A stretch of 64,000 nt of DNA from RYN-428 sp035551995 (GCA_035551995.1 DASZME010000061.1:1-64000); one strand, 5' to 3'. Numbered from the stretch's first letter, positions 43,644 through 53,186 are shown. The notes: generated by a model from the sequence alone, not told the origin. Made by a program: numbers and translations.

Positions 43644-44591
43644 TTAAATCGATCGCGCCGTTTGTGTTTTCAAGTCGTCGACGACGTCCACGGCCAACTC
43701 GACGGTTTTGATCGTGACGCCGGCAAGCGATGGACGGTTTTCCAGGATGTGCCGCGCGCGATCCGATTCGTCCGGGCTGTCATATAGCGTGAAAAGGCTG
43801 CTTCCGCTCCCGCTCATCCGAACCGGGCGGCCCAGCGTTTTGTCGATCTCGTCGCGCATCTTCGACAACTGAGGATTAATCGCAAACGCCGGCGCTTCAA
43901 GATCGTTGACGAGGCGCTCGAGCAGGTCGACCGCCTTTAATCTCGACCATGCCGACCAATCCGGCGCCCGCTCGACGTCGTGATCGCCGCCGAGTTTCAT
44001 GGCGTCAAAGGCGCGATATACGTCGCCGGTCGGCATCGCGATCGGAGGCAGGATCAGCAAAACCGCGCGCGGCGCCGGTCTTGGCGTGGGCGTCACGATT
44101 TCACCGCGGCCCTGGCAGATCGAACTGGGGCCGAAAAAAAAGAAGGGCAAATCGCTTCCGAATCGACCGGCGAATTCCGAGAGTTCATCCGCCGACCGAC
44201 CGGCCCCCCAAAGCGAATTCAACCCCAGCAGCGTTCTCGCCCCGTCCGAACTGCCTCCACCAAGACCGGCGCCGGCCGGGATGCGCTTCTGGAGGTCGGC
44301 GACGATGGTGGTTATTCCCTTCATCCCCGTCGCCATCGCCTCCCGCCCCCACGCATCGCCCACCTTCACTACGAGATTCCGGCGATCGCACGGCAGATCC
44401 ACCGAATCGCAACGAAGCGATATCAGCGGCCGCTCATCATTGGCCGCCGGAAACGGCGCGGCTTGTTTGAGGATTAACGTGTCAAAGAGCCCCGTCGTGC
44501 AAAACCACGACAGCAGCGGGTGAAACCCGTCGCCGCGCAGACCACCGACGCGCAGGTGCAAATTAATTTTGGCGGGACACAACAGGCGCAT
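43644..44591 (-). CDS. ispE: 4-diphosphocytidyl-2-C-methyl-D-erythritol kinase
   Basis: A 315-residue GHMP kinase of the non-mevalonate isoprenoid pathway, phosphorylating CDP-ME on its 2-hydroxyl. The N-terminal substrate motif is 'RLLCPAKINLHLRVGG'. The ATP-binding Gly-rich loop is 'IPAGAGLGGGSSDGARTL', and the C-terminal GHMP motif is 'GRPVRMSGSGSSLFTLYD'. The ATG at 44591 was chosen since the family motif follows at once, although the frame reaches 44600. The product supplies prenyl chains, including the side chain added by MqnP. The gene lies 67-106 bp upstream of the MATE gene on the same strand. Confidence 0.94.
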   Translation of the reverse strand: MRLLCPAKINLHLRVGGLRGDGFHPLLSWFCTTGLFDTLILKQAAPFPAANDERPLISLRCDSVDLPCDRRNLVVKVGDAWGREAMATGMKGITTIVADLQKRIPAGAGLGGGSSDGARTLLGLNSLWGAGRSADELSEFAGRFGSDLPFFFFGPSSICQGRGEIVTPTPRPAPRAVLLILPPIAMPTGDVYRAFDAMKLGGDHDVERAPDWSAWSRLKAVDLLERLVNDLEAPAFAINPQLSKMRDEIDKTLGRPVRMSGSGSSLFTLYDSPDESDRARHILENRPSLAGVTIKTVELAVDVVDDLKTQTARSI

Positions 44592-44819
44592 GACGATCAA
44601 TGTCCGGCTGAAATGGTCGAAGTCAAGCGAGCCATGATCTGTTCCACGTCTTTCATCGATTTACGCGCTCCTCAACTAACCCAACTTCCGCAGTTCGCGC
44701 CTCGATAATTTTTTCTTGGGCTCGGAATCCGTGATTCCATTTCACCAGTGGGGTTGCAGCCCGCGAAAGTCGATGTAGTGAAGACCAAGTTATCCATGCG
44801 CATGTGGTAAATTCCTGCC

Positions 44820-45185
44820 GTGTACTTGCGGCGGTGTTATCGAGCCAAGGACGGCGAGCGACACGCCTACTGGGCGTTGGTCAAAAGCGTGCGCACGGTT
44901 AAAGGACCGCGTCAGAAGGTGGTGGCTTACCTTGGAGACTTGGACGAAGCCGACCGGCTTGGGGTGCAGCAAGCGGCCGCCATTGCTGGCGACGGATCGG
45001 CGCAGCAACAGCGGATGTTCAATGGACCCTCGTCGGTCGAGCCCCGATGGATGGAGGTGGACGTCGAAGCCGGGGCCAAAAGCTCCCGGCTTCGAGTCTG
45101 CGCTCAACGCCAGTCTAAACTTCATTTCCAAAAATCTAATTTTGGATTTCCAACTACAATTTCCAACTACAAATCTGCTCCGTAA
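44820..45185 (+). pseudogene. Transposase N-terminal remnant (IS1634/IS4-like)
   Basis: The first 75-80 codons, from a GTG, read 'MYLRRCYRAKDGERHAYWAL' then 'VKSVRTVKGPRQKVVAYLGD' and 'EVDVEA', closely like the N-terminus of IS1634-type transposases common in planctomycetes. After about 45075 the similarity is lost, and the frame ends in AT-rich, repetitive sequence ('TTCCAACTACA' twice). No DDE catalytic residues or terminal inverted repeats are seen, so only a scrap of an insertion sequence remains. It sits directly upstream of the SahR-like gene. Confidence 0.7.
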
Positions 45186-45189
45186 CGCA

Positions 45190-45217
45190 TTGACGGGAGG
45201 CGATCTTGTTGTAACAT
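45190..45217 (+). promoter_or_regulatory. Promoter candidate for the SahR-like gene
   Basis: TTGACG (45190-45195) and TAACAT (45212-45217) are separated by 16 bp. The ATG is 17 nt after the -10 box. It lies at the edge of the transposase remnant, so part of the promoter may come from the mobile element. Confidence 0.45.
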
Positions 45218-45234
45218 TCTATCCGGATGAAGCG

Positions 45235-46194
45235 ATGGATGCAGATGATCGGAATACATCCTCGCCCAATGCCCTGCTCGGGTGGATGGAGTGTATGGCG
45301 GACCAGACCCGCCTTCGGTTGCTTCGATTGCTCGAGCGGAATGAACTTGGCGTGGCCGACTTGTGCGATGTCATACAATTGCCGCAATCGACGCTGAGCC
45401 GGCATCTGAAAATATTACTGGACCAGGGCTGGGCGCGAAATCGACGGCAGGGAACCAATAACCTCTATCGCATGGTGCTGGACGAACTGGAGCCGGCGGC
45501 GCGACGACTGTGGATTCTCGCCCGCGAGCAAACCGCCTCCTGGACGACCGCCGGGCAGGATGAACTTCGGCTGCGAAAGCTTCTGCGCGACAAACAGAGC
45601 GACAGCCAGGCATTCTTCGCCGGCGCCGCGGCGCGGTGGGATAAGCTGCGGGACGAACTGTACGGGCAATCTTTCACGACGACGGCGTTGCTTGCCCTGC
45701 TGCCGCCGGGGTGGATCGTGGCGGATTTGGCCTGCGGCACCGGACAGGCGGCGGCGGAACTGGCGCCGTGCGTGCGGCAGGTGATCGCGGTGGATAATTC
45801 ACCTGCAATGCTTAAAGCGGCCCGGCGAAGGACATCTGAGCTTTCTAACGTCGATCTTCGCCGCGGCGACCTCGAGGCGTTGCCGATCGACGACGATACG
45901 TGCGATGCCGCCGTTCTACTCTTGGCTCTGACGTACGTGCATGATCCGGCGGCGGTAGCGCGGGAGATGGCGCGGATCATCAAGCCTGGGGGGCGGGCGG
46001 CGATCGTCGATCTGCTGCCGCACGATCGGGAGGATTTTCGCGTGCAGATGGGGCAGGTGCGGGCCGGGATAGGCCTTGAGACAATGGAACGGACACTACG
46101 TGACGCTGGTTTTTCGTTGGCCGCGGCCCGGCCGCTGGTTCCTCAGCATGGCGTTAAAGGGCCGGCGATGTTCATGGCCGTCGCGTCGAAATAA
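45235..46194 (+). CDS. ArsR-type regulator fused to SAM-methyltransferase domain (SahR-like)
   Basis: A 319-residue protein with an N-terminal ArsR winged helix ('CMADQTRLRLLRLLERNELG', 'LPQSTLSRHLKILLDQGWAR', about residues 20-75) and a C-terminal class I methyltransferase fold. Motif I is 'IVADLACGTGQAAAELAP' (about 165-180), followed by 'VIAVDNSPAMLKAARRRTSE' and 'ARIIKPGGRAAIVDLLPHD'. No metal-binding Cys pair of ArsR sensors is visible. This HTH-methyltransferase arrangement beside ahcY is that of SahR, which senses S-adenosylhomocysteine with its SAM-binding domain and represses ahcY. Regulation of the next gene is thus likely. Enzymatic activity of the second domain is unproven. Confidence 0.88.
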   Translation: MDADDRNTSSPNALLGWMECMADQTRLRLLRLLERNELGVADLCDVIQLPQSTLSRHLKILLDQGWARNRRQGTNNLYRMVLDELEPAARRLWILAREQTASWTTAGQDELRLRKLLRDKQSDSQAFFAGAAARWDKLRDELYGQSFTTTALLALLPPGWIVADLACGTGQAAAELAPCVRQVIAVDNSPAMLKAARRRTSELSNVDLRRGDLEALPIDDDTCDAAVLLLALTYVHDPAAVAREMARIIKPGGRAAIVDLLPHDREDFRVQMGQVRAGIGLETMERTLRDAGFSLAAARPLVPQHGVKGPAMFMAVASK

Positions 46195-46265
46195 TATCGC
46201 GGAAAAAACGGGATTTTGATTTTCTATTCAGCGCCATGGGCGCAATTTTAAAGGAGTTTTCAAAC

Positions 46266-47744
46266 ATGACCGCAACGCTCACGCCTCCCAAATCGTCGTC
46301 CGCCAAGGGCGGATTGGAATTTAAGGTCGCCGACCTGTCGCTGGCCGAATGGGGCCGCAAGGAGATCATGCTGGCCGAGCAGGAAATGCCGGGCCTGATG
46401 GCGGTTCGCGAGGAATACGCCACGCAGCGACCGCTCAAAGGTTTGCGGATCATGGGCTCGCTGCACATGACGATTCAGACGGCCGTTTTGATCGAAACGC
46501 TCGCGGTGCTCGGCGCGGAAGTGCGCTGGTGCTCGTGCAATATTTTCAGCACGCAAGATCATGCGGCGGCGGCCGTGGCCGTCGGGCCGAAGGGAACCGT
46601 CGAGCATCCGCTGGGCGTTCCGGTCTTCGCATGGAAAGGGGAGAACCTGGAAGAATACTGGTGGTGCACCGAGCGGGCGCTGGATTTCGGCCATGGCAAA
46701 GGTCCCAACCAGATCGTCGACGACGGCGGCGACGCGACGCTTCTCATTCACAAGGGCGTGGAGTTTGAAAAGACCGGGCAAGTCCCTTCGCCGGACACGA
46801 CGGACAACGAAGAATTCAAGGTCATTCTCGAACTGCTGGCCAAGACCGTCCGCGAAACCCCGCAGCGCTGGACCGCGGTCGCCAAGGAGATGCAAGGGGT
46901 CAGCGAAGAGACCACCACCGGCGTTCATCGCCTCTACGAAATGCAAAAGGCCGGAACGCTTCTGTTCCCCGCCATCAACGTCAACGACAGCGTGACCAAG
47001 AGCAAGTTCGACAATTTATATGGTTGCCGTCATTCGCTCATCGACGGCCTGTTCCGCGCCACCGACGTGATGATCAGCGGCAAGGTCGCCGTCGTCTGCG
47101 GATACGGCGACGTGGGCAAAGGGTGCTGCCAAAGTCTTCGCGGCCAGGGCGCGCGGGTCATCGTCACCGAGGTCGATCCCATCTGCGCACTTCAGGCGGC
47201 GATGGAAGGATATCAAGTCCTCACGCTTGAAGACGCGCTCTCCTATGCCGACATCTACGTCACCACGACCGGCAACAAGAACATCATCACCGCCGAGCAC
47301 ATGGCCAAGATGAAGGATAAGGCGATCGTCGGCAACATCGGTCACTTCGACAATGAAATCGACATGGCCGGTTTGAAGAAGACGAAGGGAATCAAGAATA
47401 TCAACATCAAGCCGCAGTATGACATGTGGACGTTTGCCGACGGGCACAGCGTGTTGATTTTGGCTGAAGGCCGGTTGCTCAACCTGGGTTGCGCGACGGG
47501 GCATCCCAGTTTTGTGATGAGCAACTCGTTTACGAATCAAACGATCGCGCAGATCGAATTGGCGACGAACAACAAGAAGTATGAAAAGAAGGTTTATGTC
47601 CTTCCCAAGCACCTGGACGAAAAAGTCGCCCGGCTGCACCTGGCGAAAATCGGCGTAAAGCTGACGACGCTGACGAAGGAACAGGCCGATTACATCGGCG
47701 TGCCTGTGGAAGGGCCGTATAAGAGCGATCATTATCGGTATTGA
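46266..47744 (+). CDS. ahcY: Adenosylhomocysteinase
   Basis: A 492-residue NAD-dependent hydrolase that splits S-adenosylhomocysteine into adenosine and homocysteine, relieving inhibition of methyltransferases. The substrate region 'VNDSVTKSKFDNLYGCRHSL' includes the catalytic Lys and Asp residues. The NAD-binding site is 'VAVVCGYGDVGKGCCQSLRG'. The C-terminus ends 'GPYKSDHYRY' as in the family. The length fits the long bacterial form with a 40-residue insert. An AAGGAG ribosome binding site lies 11 nt before the ATG at 46266, which decides against the earlier in-frame ATG at 46236. A short GCGCC/GGGCGC hairpin precedes it. It is the partner gene of the SahR-like regulator. Confidence 0.96.
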   Translation: MTATLTPPKSSSAKGGLEFKVADLSLAEWGRKEIMLAEQEMPGLMAVREEYATQRPLKGLRIMGSLHMTIQTAVLIETLAVLGAEVRWCSCNIFSTQDHAAAAVAVGPKGTVEHPLGVPVFAWKGENLEEYWWCTERALDFGHGKGPNQIVDDGGDATLLIHKGVEFEKTGQVPSPDTTDNEEFKVILELLAKTVRETPQRWTAVAKEMQGVSEETTTGVHRLYEMQKAGTLLFPAINVNDSVTKSKFDNLYGCRHSLIDGLFRATDVMISGKVAVVCGYGDVGKGCCQSLRGQGARVIVTEVDPICALQAAMEGYQVLTLEDALSYADIYVTTTGNKNIITAEHMAKMKDKAIVGNIGHFDNEIDMAGLKKTKGIKNINIKPQYDMWTFADGHSVLILAEGRLLNLGCATGHPSFVMSNSFTNQTIAQIELATNNKKYEKKVYVLPKHLDEKVARLHLAKIGVKLTTLTKEQADYIGVPVEGPYKSDHYRY

Positions 47745-47880
47745 TGCCGGCTGACCGCTGTTCGCCCGCGCGGCCGTGCTCGTCCGCCTCACGGCGGAAT
47801 GAGAGCGTGCAAACCCCGAGTTTGCGCGAGGCCGTTTGCGGGGCGACAAAACGTGCTAAAATGGCCGGTGAGATAATACG

Positions 47881-48585
47881 ATGCAGAGCGCCGATTTCGC
47901 CAATTCCTCTTACGACAAAGTTTTCGGAAGTAAGATGGGCTACGAATATCTGTTGCGAGCGGATTCGAGGTGTGCCTTGAGCGAAGGAAGCCTGTTTTTC
48001 GAAGGGAAAAGTGCCGTTCAGCAAGCGCCTCATAAAGTGACTCGCCGGCTCGCGGAGTTGGAGATTCCATATGCTGTCGTCGGTGGCATGGCTCTCTCGC
48101 ACCACGGTTTTCCGCGCTTTACCGACGACGTTAATTTGCTCGTATCCCAGGAGGGATTGCGCGAAATCCATGCCAACTTAGACGGTCTTGGTTATTTACC
48201 GCCGTTATCAGGAAGCAAGCACTTGCGCGATACGGAAGTCGGCGTCAAAATCGAATTCCTCATCACAGGGCAATTCCCCGGCGACGGTAAGCCCAAGCCC
48301 GTCGCGTTTCCTGATCCCCAAAAACCATACGTCGCCGATTCTGATGGAATCCGATATTTAAAGCTTCCACTACTTGTCGAATTAAAGTTAGCCTCGGGCA
48401 TGACAAATCCTGGACGAATCAAAGATCTCGGTGACGTACAGGAACTGATTAAGGTCCTCGGATTAGCGGAAGACTTCGCCGAGCGCCTTAACCCATATGT
48501 GCGTCCAAAATATCGCGAGCTTTGGCAGGGATCACAAAATGCCGAAGAACCGGGAGAACCATCTGCCGGCGATCGCTCCGGCTGA
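47881..48585 (+). CDS. Nucleotidyltransferase-fold protein
   Basis: A 234-residue protein of the nucleotidyltransferase superfamily. The core reads 'LAELEIPYAVVGGMALSHHG' and 'FPRFTDDVNLLVSQEGLREI', matching the G-G-x-A and D-D-V-[DN] pattern of toxin/antitoxin-type and aminoglycoside-type nucleotidyltransferases. The second metal-binding Asp appears to be Asn (DDVN). 'VGVKIEFLITGQFPGDGKPK' supplies the third strand. No HEPN-domain partner gene is adjacent, so a toxin-antitoxin role is unproven. A GGTGAG ribosome binding site supports the ATG at 47881. An internal ATG at 47935 is possible. An open frame at 48539-48694 overlapping the end is too weak to call. Confidence 0.8.
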   Translation: MQSADFANSSYDKVFGSKMGYEYLLRADSRCALSEGSLFFEGKSAVQQAPHKVTRRLAELEIPYAVVGGMALSHHGFPRFTDDVNLLVSQEGLREIHANLDGLGYLPPLSGSKHLRDTEVGVKIEFLITGQFPGDGKPKPVAFPDPQKPYVADSDGIRYLKLPLLVELKLASGMTNPGRIKDLGDVQELIKVLGLAEDFAERLNPYVRPKYRELWQGSQNAEEPGEPSAGDRSG

Positions 48586-48731
48586 TGTCGTCGGGCGGGT
48601 GTTACGGTTCAGGGAAGAGTACCGACGACATCGATATGTTCGGCGCCGCGCCGTTCAAATTCGATTGAACCGCCGAGCGCGACGTAGTTCTTGATGGAGA
48701 CACCGCTGCGCATAATTGGAAGAAGCATCCA

Positions 48732-49949
48732 ATGCCTATTCTAGTGACCGACCAAACGCAACGTGTCGAGCAATCCGCACCGGCTTTATCCGCGTCCGAT
48801 CCGCGCTGGAGCAAGGGTCATATCCGAGTGCTTGACGGGCTGCGGGGCTGTGCCGTGCTTTCGGTCATGGCTTACCATTTTCTGGCGCCGGAGCTTTCGA
48901 GGCCGGCGACGGGATTTGCCCGGCACATCCAGAATTTTTTCGCCGTCGGATGGTGCGGCGTCGATCTGTTTTTCGTCCTCAGCGGGTTTCTCATCACCGG
49001 GATTCTCCTGGACGCCAAGGGCCATTCGAAAACATATTTCGAGAGCTTTTACGTTCGGCGTATTCTGCGCATCTTTCCGCTGTATTACGGGGTGATTTTG
49101 CTGGTCGCGATCGGCCGCCACTCGCCCGCCGTCAGCGATTTTTTTGGATTTGGAGACGTCACGGCGTCGCTTGGCTGGATGGCCGCGTTCTTGTCGAACT
49201 TCGTCATGTCCATCCGGCATAACAAAAACGCCTTCGGACCCATGGGCCATTTCTGGTCGCTGGCGGTCGAAGAACATTTTTACATGATCTGGCCCGCCCT
49301 CGTCTGGCTCTGCACGCGTCGGGGGCTGGCGATCGCGTGCGTTTCGTTTGTCGTCGGCGCCTTTCTCCTTCGCACCGGATTGGCGTTCCATAATCACACC
49401 ACCTACGCGACTTATCTTTTGTCCCCTTGCCGGGTCGACGGCCTGGCGATGGGAGCACTCATGGCCTTGATCGTACGCAGCCATCTGAGCGTCGATCTGG
49501 TTCGCAAGTGGGCATGGACGCTGGGCGTTCCCAGCCTGCTCCTGATTATCGCGTTGGGCTTTCGCGGCGGCGGCAGCGGCGGCTTTAGCCATTATGGCCG
49601 GGCGATGACCACCGGGGGGTTTTCGCTGTTCGCCATTTTATTCGCCAGCGTGATCGCGCTTGTGGTTTCGGCGCCGCCCAACGCTGGCGGCCGGGTGTTT
49701 CTGGAATGGGCGCCGTTAAGATCCGTCGGGCGATATAGCTTCGCGATGTACATCTTCCACTTGCTGTGCCTGCGCCCGTTCACGCTGCTCTTTCCCATCA
49801 AAGGTCTCGGCCACATGCTGCACTCGACCAATCTCGGCATCTTCGCGTTCGCGATCCTCGCGTCGCTTGCCACCTATGGCCTGGCGATGTTGAGCTGGTA
49901 TTGCTACGAACAAAATTTCCTTCGCCTCAAGCGTCTGTTTCCGTATTAG
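48732..49949 (+). CDS. Membrane acyltransferase (acyltransferase 3, OafA-like)
   Basis: A 405-residue integral membrane protein with about ten helices that should acetylate a surface glycan or lipid-linked sugar. The family motifs are 'IRVLDGLRGCAVLSVMAYHF' (residues about 34-53, with the catalytic-type His), 'FFAVGWCGVDLFFVLSGFLI' and 'YFESFYVRRILRIFPLYYGV'. The later 'FWSLAVEEHFYMIWPALVWL' is the E-E-H-F motif. A GGAAGAAG ribosome binding site precedes the ATG. The substrate is unknown. It stands apart from the two polysaccharide loci, with repeat family C copy 2 starting two bases after its stop. Confidence 0.9.
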   Translation: MPILVTDQTQRVEQSAPALSASDPRWSKGHIRVLDGLRGCAVLSVMAYHFLAPELSRPATGFARHIQNFFAVGWCGVDLFFVLSGFLITGILLDAKGHSKTYFESFYVRRILRIFPLYYGVILLVAIGRHSPAVSDFFGFGDVTASLGWMAAFLSNFVMSIRHNKNAFGPMGHFWSLAVEEHFYMIWPALVWLCTRRGLAIACVSFVVGAFLLRTGLAFHNHTTYATYLLSPCRVDGLAMGALMALIVRSHLSVDLVRKWAWTLGVPSLLLIIALGFRGGGSGGFSHYGRAMTTGGFSLFAILFASVIALVVSAPPNAGGRVFLEWAPLRSVGRYSFAMYIFHLLCLRPFTLLFPIKGLGHMLHSTNLGIFAFAILASLATYGLAMLSWYCYEQNFLRLKRLFPY

Positions 49950-49950
49950 A

Positions 49951-50041
49951 GCGTTTCTCAAGTTGGCGTAGCGAACTTCCGTCGCGGAACACGCCTCGCA
50001 AGCGGGGCCCCTATAATAAACGCCGACACGCTATAGCGGCC
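49951..50041 (-). repeat. Repeat family C, copy 2
   Basis: About 91 bp in the reverse orientation relative to copies 1 and 3. Reading on the minus strand it has CTATAGCG, a GGCCCCGCTTGCGAGGCG hairpin (one mismatch), a 'TTCCGCGACGGAAGTTCGC' segment and ends GAGAAACGC. It begins two bases after the stop of the acyltransferase gene. Confidence 0.75.
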
Positions 50042-50193
50042 TAGAAGATGTTCTGAAAAATTCCCGTTAGCGATACCCCGAACCGCCGAGATAGACGGAG
50101 AGAAAGAGACGAGAAGAGTCCGACCCCGGCGTGGAATGCATTTCTGATTCTCTCTTTTTCTTCTCTGCGACTTGACGTCGGCGAACTTGGTCT

Positions 50194-53130
50194 TCATTGA
50201 ATCCGCAAGCCGCGCGGCAGACTTTCTCCAAACACAATCCGCTGTTCCTCGGCCTCCAGCTCTCCTCCCTCCCGCACAAGTTGGCGATAACGGTCGGCCA
50301 CCCCGTGTTCGATCATCCAGTTCAACGCGGACTCGCGCGCTTCATCGGAAACGTCGCGATACCGGTCCCCCGTCCGGCGGCAGAGCTGCATGATCGCGAA
50401 GGCGTTTTTTTCGACCGATTTACCGGCGGAAATCAGGCGATGGGCCCACGCTTCGGCGACGCCGGAATCGACCAGCGCGTTGAGCGGGCCGTACATCGGC
50501 ACGCGAGCGCCAATGCGGCCGATCGCAAATAGCTGCGCGTCGCGCACGCTGGCGATTTCCTCTCGCGCCAACCGCTCGAGGAGCATGGCGCCGATCTCAA
50601 GTTTCCTGGCCGGCGCCAGAAGCTCCAGCGAACCCAGAACGCGCCAGACCTCGGCGGATTCGTGCGGGCCGAACTCGAAGATTCCCTTGCGCCCGCGCAC
50701 GTTCGATCCGGCCTTGCGCAGATACATCCGCCAGTCGGCGATCAGCGGGTCGGCGAGAGTTCGCTGCTGACCGGCCGTCATCCCCCCCGCAAGCCGCCGC
50801 CACAGGATCCACCATTCGGCGCGAATGCTTTCGTTCTTCGGATGGATGACGCCGGCGGTAAACAGCTTCCAGGTTTGGCTCACCCGCCAATCGTCGGCGG
50901 CGAGGCCGTAGCCGGGACGAAGACAATATCCCGCCAGGTTGAGCCATCGCGTCTCGGACGTGTCGGACAGGCGCCGGCTCGATTCGACCTCCATCAGCGT
51001 TTCCCACATGCTCCGCAAAAAAGTGGGAGGCCAATCGTTGCGGCCGATTCCGCTCGATTCCTCCAATTTCTTGACGAGCGATTCGGGACGCCCGACGGCG
51101 CCGGGGCGAAACGTGGCGGCGATGCGCGAACGGGCGTCGGCTACGATCCGATCGTCCAGTACCCCCTCGGCTTCTCCTGCTCCCTGGTGAGCCGAAAAAT
51201 CGGCGCGCGTGGCCGATCTTACGTCAAACTGCAATCGCCAGGTTCGATCTCCCTTTACTTCCGCGCACCAGATATCGAGCGTTCCGATCTCGGTAAGCTT
51301 CGCGTGCAGGCGTACCTGAACCGAATCGGCCGTTGCTTTTTTTCCCGATTGCAGCACGGTGCGGATCGGCGCCAGGGCCGTCATTTGTTCGGGATCGACG
51401 GCGACCCGTTCCCCCGGCGCATCGGTCGTCCGCACGCTCGAAGCATAGAGCGGAAATTCCACCGGCTGGCGGATCAAAAGTTCAAATGTTCGATTCAGTA
51501 GATCGACCGTCTGCCCCTCTTCCACGCCCGCCGGAACAAGGCAGATCGCCGGCGCCGCCGAACGTGTTTGCGTCGGGGCGGCGCCGCCCGCTTCTTCGGC
51601 TTCCACGCCGATGTAGTACGAGTGCGCAAGTCCGCCGGAAATCCGCACGCCATGTCCGCGCCGCACGATGCCGTAATACGCAGCTCCCCGCGCCACGGCT
51701 AAGTCCAGTCGATCGTTTTCGAGAACGTGCGGACGCCACTTTTCAGCCGTCGAATCGCCCGCGTTCTTATCGCCGGAGAACCATGACGCCATCACGTCCA
51801 ACAATCGCTCTCGCAAGACCGGCGATTCAAAGAGACCCCCGTTGAACAAAATCAGGTCGGGTCGCGCGGGATCATGATCGACCGGCGCGGCATCGCCGGG
51901 GCGGGCCCCGGCGTTTCTATGAGCCGTCAGAAAAGCGGCCAAATATCGCGTAATCGCGGCGTCGCGCGCATAGGGTAGCCCGAATTCCTGAAAACCCGAT
52001 CGTCGCGAGCTCGGCTTCTCCTCCAGCCCCGCGCGCGGGAGAAATCCTTCAAGCAAAAGATCGTGAATCTCCTCGCGCGACAACTCGATCTGCGCCGAAC
52101 CGCCGACCAATTTCGATCCGCCGGCGCCGATATTGATGACCATCCGTTCCGGCGGATTCTTGCCCAGCAATGTTTCCTTGGCCACCCGGCTGTTCCGCAC
52201 CAGCGGCCCCCATTGATGCGCCGCCAACTTCCGCCCCAGCTTCCGCTCGACATGATGAGCGATGGCCAGATCAAGATTATCGCCGCCCAGGATCAGATGC
52301 TCGCCCACGGCCACGCGGTGAAACAGAACCTTTCCTTCGCCGGCCGAACGCACCTGAATGAGCGTGAAATCCGTGGTCCCTCCGCCGATGTCACATACCA
52401 GAATTTTCCACCCGGGTCTCACGCTCTTTTCCCACTTGTCGCCCCGCGAATCGATCCACGCGTAAAACGCCGCCTGTGGCTCCTCGACTAAAACCACATG
52501 AATCAATCCCGCGGTTTTGGCGGCTTGAACGGTCAGCTCGCGCGCCACTTCATCGAACGAGGCGGGAACGGTCAGAACGATATCCTGTTCGGCCATCGGA
52601 TGATCCGGAAAATGATGATCCCAGGCGCCGCGAAGGTGCGCGAGATATCGCGCGCTGACCTGCACCGGCGAAAGCCGTTGTACATCCGCCGCCCCATGCC
52701 ACGGCAGCAAGCCCGCCGTCCGATCGACCCCCGAATGCGACAGCCATGATTTCGCCGAGACGACCAGCCGCCCCGGCGCCGCCGCGCCGTGATCGCGCGC
52801 GTAGGCGCCGACCGCATAGGCCGGGTCGTCCGTGCTCCAGGGCAAACGCAACGATCCTTCCGCCCGTTCGCCGTCGCTGGCTTCATAATGAAATGAAGGG
52901 AGCGTCTGGCGCGATTCGACGGTGGCCGGCGCGACGAGTTGAGCGATGGCGAAATCGCGCACGATCCACTTCTTCTCGCTCGTATCGACGTACGCCAGCG
53001 CGGAGTTGGTGGTGCCAAGATCGAAGCCGATCAGGAATCGGCTTGGAGCGTCGATGTCGGGTGAGTCGGCCACGGTGGTGTCTTTTTGAAAGCGGTTATC
53101 GGCGGCGCCGAGCGGGTTCGACGCGGTCAT
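50194..53130 (-). CDS. Large Hsp70-family protein
   Basis: A 978-residue protein with an N-terminal Hsp70-type ATPase domain. The phosphate-1 motif is 'FLIGFDLGTTNSALAYVDTS' (about residues 32-51), phosphate-2 is 'WKILVCDIGGGTTDFTLIQV', and 'LILGGDNLDLAIAHHVERKL' marks the third ATP site. After about residue 520 the sequence does not look like the DnaK substrate domain. Instead it has a long region with Trp/Arg-rich stretches ('IRAEWWILWRRLAGGMTAGQ') and helical segments. Such extended Hsp70-like proteins occur in tandem pairs in planctomycetes and their clients are unknown. It follows the second, shorter paralogue by 56 bp, so the two are co-transcribed. Confidence 0.88.
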   Translation of the reverse strand: MTASNPLGAADNRFQKDTTVADSPDIDAPSRFLIGFDLGTTNSALAYVDTSEKKWIVRDFAIAQLVAPATVESRQTLPSFHYEASDGERAEGSLRLPWSTDDPAYAVGAYARDHGAAAPGRLVVSAKSWLSHSGVDRTAGLLPWHGAADVQRLSPVQVSARYLAHLRGAWDHHFPDHPMAEQDIVLTVPASFDEVARELTVQAAKTAGLIHVVLVEEPQAAFYAWIDSRGDKWEKSVRPGWKILVCDIGGGTTDFTLIQVRSAGEGKVLFHRVAVGEHLILGGDNLDLAIAHHVERKLGRKLAAHQWGPLVRNSRVAKETLLGKNPPERMVINIGAGGSKLVGGSAQIELSREEIHDLLLEGFLPRAGLEEKPSSRRSGFQEFGLPYARDAAITRYLAAFLTAHRNAGARPGDAAPVDHDPARPDLILFNGGLFESPVLRERLLDVMASWFSGDKNAGDSTAEKWRPHVLENDRLDLAVARGAAYYGIVRRGHGVRISGGLAHSYYIGVEAEEAGGAAPTQTRSAAPAICLVPAGVEEGQTVDLLNRTFELLIRQPVEFPLYASSVRTTDAPGERVAVDPEQMTALAPIRTVLQSGKKATADSVQVRLHAKLTEIGTLDIWCAEVKGDRTWRLQFDVRSATRADFSAHQGAGEAEGVLDDRIVADARSRIAATFRPGAVGRPESLVKKLEESSGIGRNDWPPTFLRSMWETLMEVESSRRLSDTSETRWLNLAGYCLRPGYGLAADDWRVSQTWKLFTAGVIHPKNESIRAEWWILWRRLAGGMTAGQQRTLADPLIADWRMYLRKAGSNVRGRKGIFEFGPHESAEVWRVLGSLELLAPARKLEIGAMLLERLAREEIASVRDAQLFAIGRIGARVPMYGPLNALVDSGVAEAWAHRLISAGKSVEKNAFAIMQLCRRTGDRYRDVSDEARESALNWMIEHGVADRYRQLVREGGELEAEEQRIVFGESLPRGLRIQ

Positions 53131-53186
53131 CGATCATCCCGTTTTTGTTCGGATCTCGCTTTTGAAATTGTTTGAGATTTGAGATT

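Noticed and set aside
46195..46265. SAH riboswitch upstream of ahcY
   Set aside because: The gap is only 71 bp and contains one short hairpin plus the ribosome binding site. The conserved pseudoknot core of SAH riboswitches is not visible, and regulation by the neighbouring SahR-like protein is the simpler idea.
48539..48694. 51-residue open frame overlapping the end of the nucleotidyltransferase gene
   Set aside because: Arg-rich product without a recognisable domain, and no separate ribosome binding site. It cannot be supported as a toxin or antitoxin partner.
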